Shown here in pieces: positions 5,188-7,163 of a DNA stretch of 7,163 bases. Every line of letters begins with the position of its first letter. Within the stretch, counting starts at the first letter, position 1. A model generated the notes under the pieces. It worked only from the letters and a program-made list of their open reading frames with translations. It did not search any database and was not told where the DNA came from. Position numbers and translations under genes: made by a program. Source of the DNA: Planctomycetota bacterium (GTDB taxonomy: Bacteria; Planctomycetota; Phycisphaerae; Phycisphaerales; SM1A02); NCBI GenBank assembly GCA_022567855.1, contig JADFGE010000150.1, forward strand, positions 1 to 7,163, read 5' to 3'.

Positions 5188-6426
5188 ATGGACGTTCTTC
5201 TGATTCACGAACACGGCAGAGCCCACGGCAGCGGCGGCGTCGTGGCCACCTATCGTCTCCATCGCGCCCTGCAAAAGGCGGGCGTCAAGTCCACGGTCGC
5301 CTGCCGACGAAAGGCCATCGACGCGCCCGATTTCGTCGAACTGCCCAAGGCCGAGTTCATCGAGCGCTGGCTGGGCAAGATTACCTGGCGTTTGGGCCTG
5401 AACGACATCCACTGCGTCAGCTCCTTCAAGATCCCCAAGTTCGCGCCATTCGCCGAGGCAGACGTGGTCAACATCCACGGCCCCCACACGAATTTCTTCA
5501 ACTACCTGGCGATTCCCAAACTCGCCCGCGCCAAACCCGTCGTCTTGACGCTGCACGATATGTGGTCGTTCACCGGCCACTGTGGCTATAGCATGGACTG
5601 CCAGCGCTTCAAGACTGGGTGCGGCAATTGCCCGTATCCGGACAGTTACCCGCCGATTGGTCGCGACGCCACCGCGATCGAATGGAAGCTCAAGAACCAC
5701 GTCTATCAACGATCCAACCTGACAATCGTTGCCCCGAGCAAATGGATGATCGACTTGGCCAAGCAAAGCATGCTCCGGCGCTTCCCGATTCATCAGATCT
5801 CAAACGCCGTCGATACGACCGTGTACAAACCGATCGATAAGCGTACCTGCCGTGAAGCTTTGGGAATCGACCCGAACAAGTTGGTGGTCGGTTTCGCCGC
5901 GTTCTCACTGGCCAATCACATCAAAGGGGGCGATCTACTGATCGAAGCGTTGGCCGGCTTGGAAGACGAGTTGAAATCGCGGCTCGTGCTGTTGACGTTC
6001 GGCGGCAGCGGTGAAGAAACTACCCAAACGGCCGGCATCGAAACGGTGCAGCTGGGCTACCTTTACGACGACCAGCCGAAGGTGCAGGCCTATTCCGCGG
6101 CGGACGTCTTTGTCGTCCCGAGTCGACACGAGAATCAAGGATTGATTCCGATTGAGTGCATTTCCTGCGGCACGCCGGTCGTGGCGTTCGCCGTCGGCGG
6201 TCTGCCGGAGGTCGTTCGTGACGGGGTATCCGGCACGTTGGCCGAACCTGAGAATGCCCAGAGTCTGCGAGCAAAGATCGCCCAGGTGCTCACGGATCCA
6301 GGGCTGAGGCAAACGCTCGCGCAGAAATGCAGGACCTTGGCGGTCGACGAGTTCGACATCGAACTGCACGCCAAGCGCTATATCGACCTGTATGAACAAC
6401 TCATCGCAACCCGAGCCGCCGCGTAG
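5188..6426 (+). CDS. GT4-family glycosyltransferase (WcaC-like, GT-B fold)
   Basis: The product is 412 aa from ATG 5188; AAGG lies about nine bases upstream. The N-terminal Rossmann half has the loop GSGGVVATYRLHRALQKAG (14-32) typical of donor/acceptor clefts. It also carries the family block TLHDMWSFTGHCGYSMDC followed by QRFKTGCGNCP (121-149), with cysteines at 132, 138, 145 and 148 that look like a small metal- or disulfide-type cluster. The C-terminal half has the nucleotide-sugar site: GFAAFS, NHIKGGDLLIEAL with Lys246, and the E-x7-E signature E315...E323 in ENQGLIPIE, then CGTPVVAF and GGLPEVV. Length and order are standard for retaining GT4 enzymes of exopolysaccharide, O-antigen or colanic-acid-type assembly, acting at the cytoplasmic face of the membrane on a lipid-linked acceptor. 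The donor and linkage cannot be read from sequence. The acetyltransferase encoded head-on next to it supports a polysaccharide cluster. Confidence 0.93.
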   Translation: MDVLLIHEHGRAHGSGGVVATYRLHRALQKAGVKSTVACRRKAIDAPDFVELPKAEFIERWLGKITWRLGLNDIHCVSSFKIPKFAPFAEADVVNIHGPHTNFFNYLAIPKLARAKPVVLTLHDMWSFTGHCGYSMDCQRFKTGCGNCPYPDSYPPIGRDATAIEWKLKNHVYQRSNLTIVAPSKWMIDLAKQSMLRRFPIHQISNAVDTTVYKPIDKRTCREALGIDPNKLVVGFAAFSLANHIKGGDLLIEALAGLEDELKSRLVLLTFGGSGEETTQTAGIETVQLGYLYDDQPKVQAYSAADVFVVPSRHENQGLIPIECISCGTPVVAFAVGGLPEVVRDGVSGTLAEPENAQSLRAKIAQVLTDPGLRQTLAQKCRTLAVDEFDIELHAKRYIDLYEQLIATRAAA

Positions 6427-6436
6427 TCAAACACCT

Positions 6437-6991
6437 CTACCGAGTGACGATCCGAGCCGGCTCAGACAGCACCTTGGCCATCGGCGGCACATCAAATGTC
6501 ACCACGACGTTCGCGCCAATGGCGGCGCCGTCGCCGATTTTGATATCGCCGAGAATCATCGCCCCGGCCCCGACCTGTACACCTTGACCGAGTTTGGGCG
6601 CTTCCCACGCTCGGTGATGACTCGACGCGCCCAGCGTTACACCCTGGCGGATCACACATTCGTCCCCGATTTCGGCGCGGTCGTGAATGACGATGGCCCC
6701 TTGGTGTCCGATCACCACCCGCCGACCGACCGTGACCGTGTAGTACAGCTCGATGCTGTAGTGGTTTCGTACATAGCGATACAACCGGTTGTACAGGAAA
6801 CTGAACGGCATGCGGACAATGCGGGGTTTGAGACTCATTCGCCACACGCCGAAGCGATGGACGGCCAGAGCGCGGAACCCGGGACGTGTCCAATCCCGGC
6901 CGTTGTGGCGCCAATCCTCGCAGACCTGCCCCAGGAGCCCGAGCGGCCGGTCTTCGGCAACGGTGATCCGTTCGCCGTTACTCGTCTCCAT
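6437..6991 (-). CDS. Serine acetyltransferase-like hexapeptide acetyltransferase of a polysaccharide locus
   Basis: The product is 184 aa from ATG 6991; the Arg-rich sequence further upstream in frame (to 7144) looks non-coding and overlaps another open frame. Residues 20-75 form a helical N-terminus (EDWRHNGRDWTRPGFRALAV, HRFGVWRM, YRYVRNHY). Residues 80-184 are left-handed beta-helix hexapeptide repeats (VTVGRR, VVIGHQ, EIGDECVI, GVTLGA, VQVGAG, KIGDG, AIGANVVV) with the cap FDVPPMAKVLSEPARIV. His96 in GHQG aligns with the catalytic His of CysE (DHATG), but Gly replaces the preceding Asp and the second active-site His (DRHPKI in CysE) is replaced in WEAPKL. The protein is also much shorter than CysE (about 270 aa). 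These are features of the exopolysaccharide-linked subgroup, so acetyl-CoA-dependent O-acetylation of a sugar is more likely than cysteine synthesis. Its stop lies 10 bp from that of the glycosyltransferase. Confidence 0.87.
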   Translation of the reverse strand: METSNGERITVAEDRPLGLLGQVCEDWRHNGRDWTRPGFRALAVHRFGVWRMSLKPRIVRMPFSFLYNRLYRYVRNHYSIELYYTVTVGRRVVIGHQGAIVIHDRAEIGDECVIRQGVTLGASSHHRAWEAPKLGQGVQVGAGAMILGDIKIGDGAAIGANVVVTFDVPPMAKVLSEPARIVTR

Positions 6992-7046
6992 CGGATCCCG
7001 CAGCCGCCGTGCCTGGTCAAGGGCAACGCCGCTGTGGACTGTCTGT

Positions 7047-7163
7047 TCAGCTTGACCTGGCGGCATACCTGGCCTCAACCTTCTGTCCGAACGAGAGCGT
7101 CGTCGAATCGCTCGGCTGAGCGTCAGGCTCGCTCGCCGGCGCAACCGCCATTTCGCTCGGTTG
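7047..7163 (-). CDS. Possible C-terminal end of an upstream gene, cut by the window edge
   Basis: One minus frame enters from the right edge and stays open to TGA at 7047-7049. It encodes about 38 residues, with LSFGQKVEARYAARSS at the end and an Ala/Pro/Ser/Asp-rich linker (MAVAPASEPDAQPSDS) before it. Third positions are GC-rich, as expected for this genome, and the amino-acid mix looks more protein-like than the Arg-rich alternative frame. It would lie 55 bp upstream of the acetyltransferase, in the same direction, and so could be another polysaccharide-cluster gene. I recognise no domain, and 38 codons without a stop can occur by chance, so this is tentative. Confidence 0.4.
   Translation of the reverse strand, partial: QPSEMAVAPASEPDAQPSDSTTLSFGQKVEARYAARSS

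Noticed and set aside
5011..5793. 260-codon open frame on the minus strand
   Set aside because: Antisense to the well-supported glycosyltransferase; GC-rich third positions produce long mirror frames.
5935..6399. 154-codon open frame on the minus strand
   Set aside because: Antisense to the C-terminal nucleotide-sugar domain of the glycosyltransferase; no motif of its own.
6454..6463. Perfect GAGCCGGCTC palindrome between the glycosyltransferase and acetyltransferase ends
   Set aside because: It lies inside the acetyltransferase coding sequence with no loop or T-tract, so it is not a credible terminator.
1..7163. CRISPR arrays, tRNAs, insertion sequences and long repeats
   Set aside because: I scanned by eye for spaced direct repeats, cloverleaf-like tRNA ends, transposase motifs and inverted-repeat ends, and saw none.

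Overview
The window is GC-rich, densely coded bacterial DNA. The operon content and the FnIII-like sequence (DHPWDDGEEIVLRW) suggest Planctomycetota, possibly a Phycisphaerae-like lineage. This is an inference from protein style only: there is no rRNA or marker gene here, and other phyla that carry the same operon cannot be excluded.

Left edge (1-610): two gene remnants of opposite strand meet at about 445-485. On the minus strand is the C-terminal (synthetase) part of an asparagine synthase (AsnB), which has lost its whole N-terminal half. On the plus strand is only the last ~45-50 residues of a histone-deacetylase-family amidohydrolase. Both are cut on their N-terminal side at the same spot, so this is a rearrangement scar or an assembly join. 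From 611 to 727 nothing is recognised.

Centre (728-5014, all minus strand): a compact five-gene operon. In transcription order it holds a small two-TM protein with a PH-like tail (4565-5014); a conserved hypothetical of 138 aa (4161-4577); a long GlmL/MutL-type ASKHA ATPase (2351-4174); a 375-aa protein with a barrel-sandwich-like N-terminus and a KOW-like C-terminus (1180-2307); and a secreted protein with an FnIII-like segment (728-1165). The first three genes overlap by 13-14 bp, and the last two follow after gaps of 43 and 14 bp. No glutamate mutase, ornithine aminomutase or other B12 enzyme subunit lies in the window. The GlmL-like ATPase therefore appears to belong to a membrane/envelope-associated module of unknown function rather than to a classical mutase operon. 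This is the most interesting content.

Right part (5188-7163): envelope polysaccharide genes. A GT4-type glycosyltransferase runs on the plus strand (5188-6426), divergent from the operon across a 173-bp spacer. It converges, with a 10-bp gap, on a minus-strand left-handed beta-helix acetyltransferase of the kind annotated as serine acetyltransferase in exopolysaccharide clusters (6437-6991). A fragment of a further minus-strand gene may enter from the right edge (7047-7163). AsnB-type proteins also occur in polysaccharide clusters, so the left-edge fragment may once have been part of such a locus.
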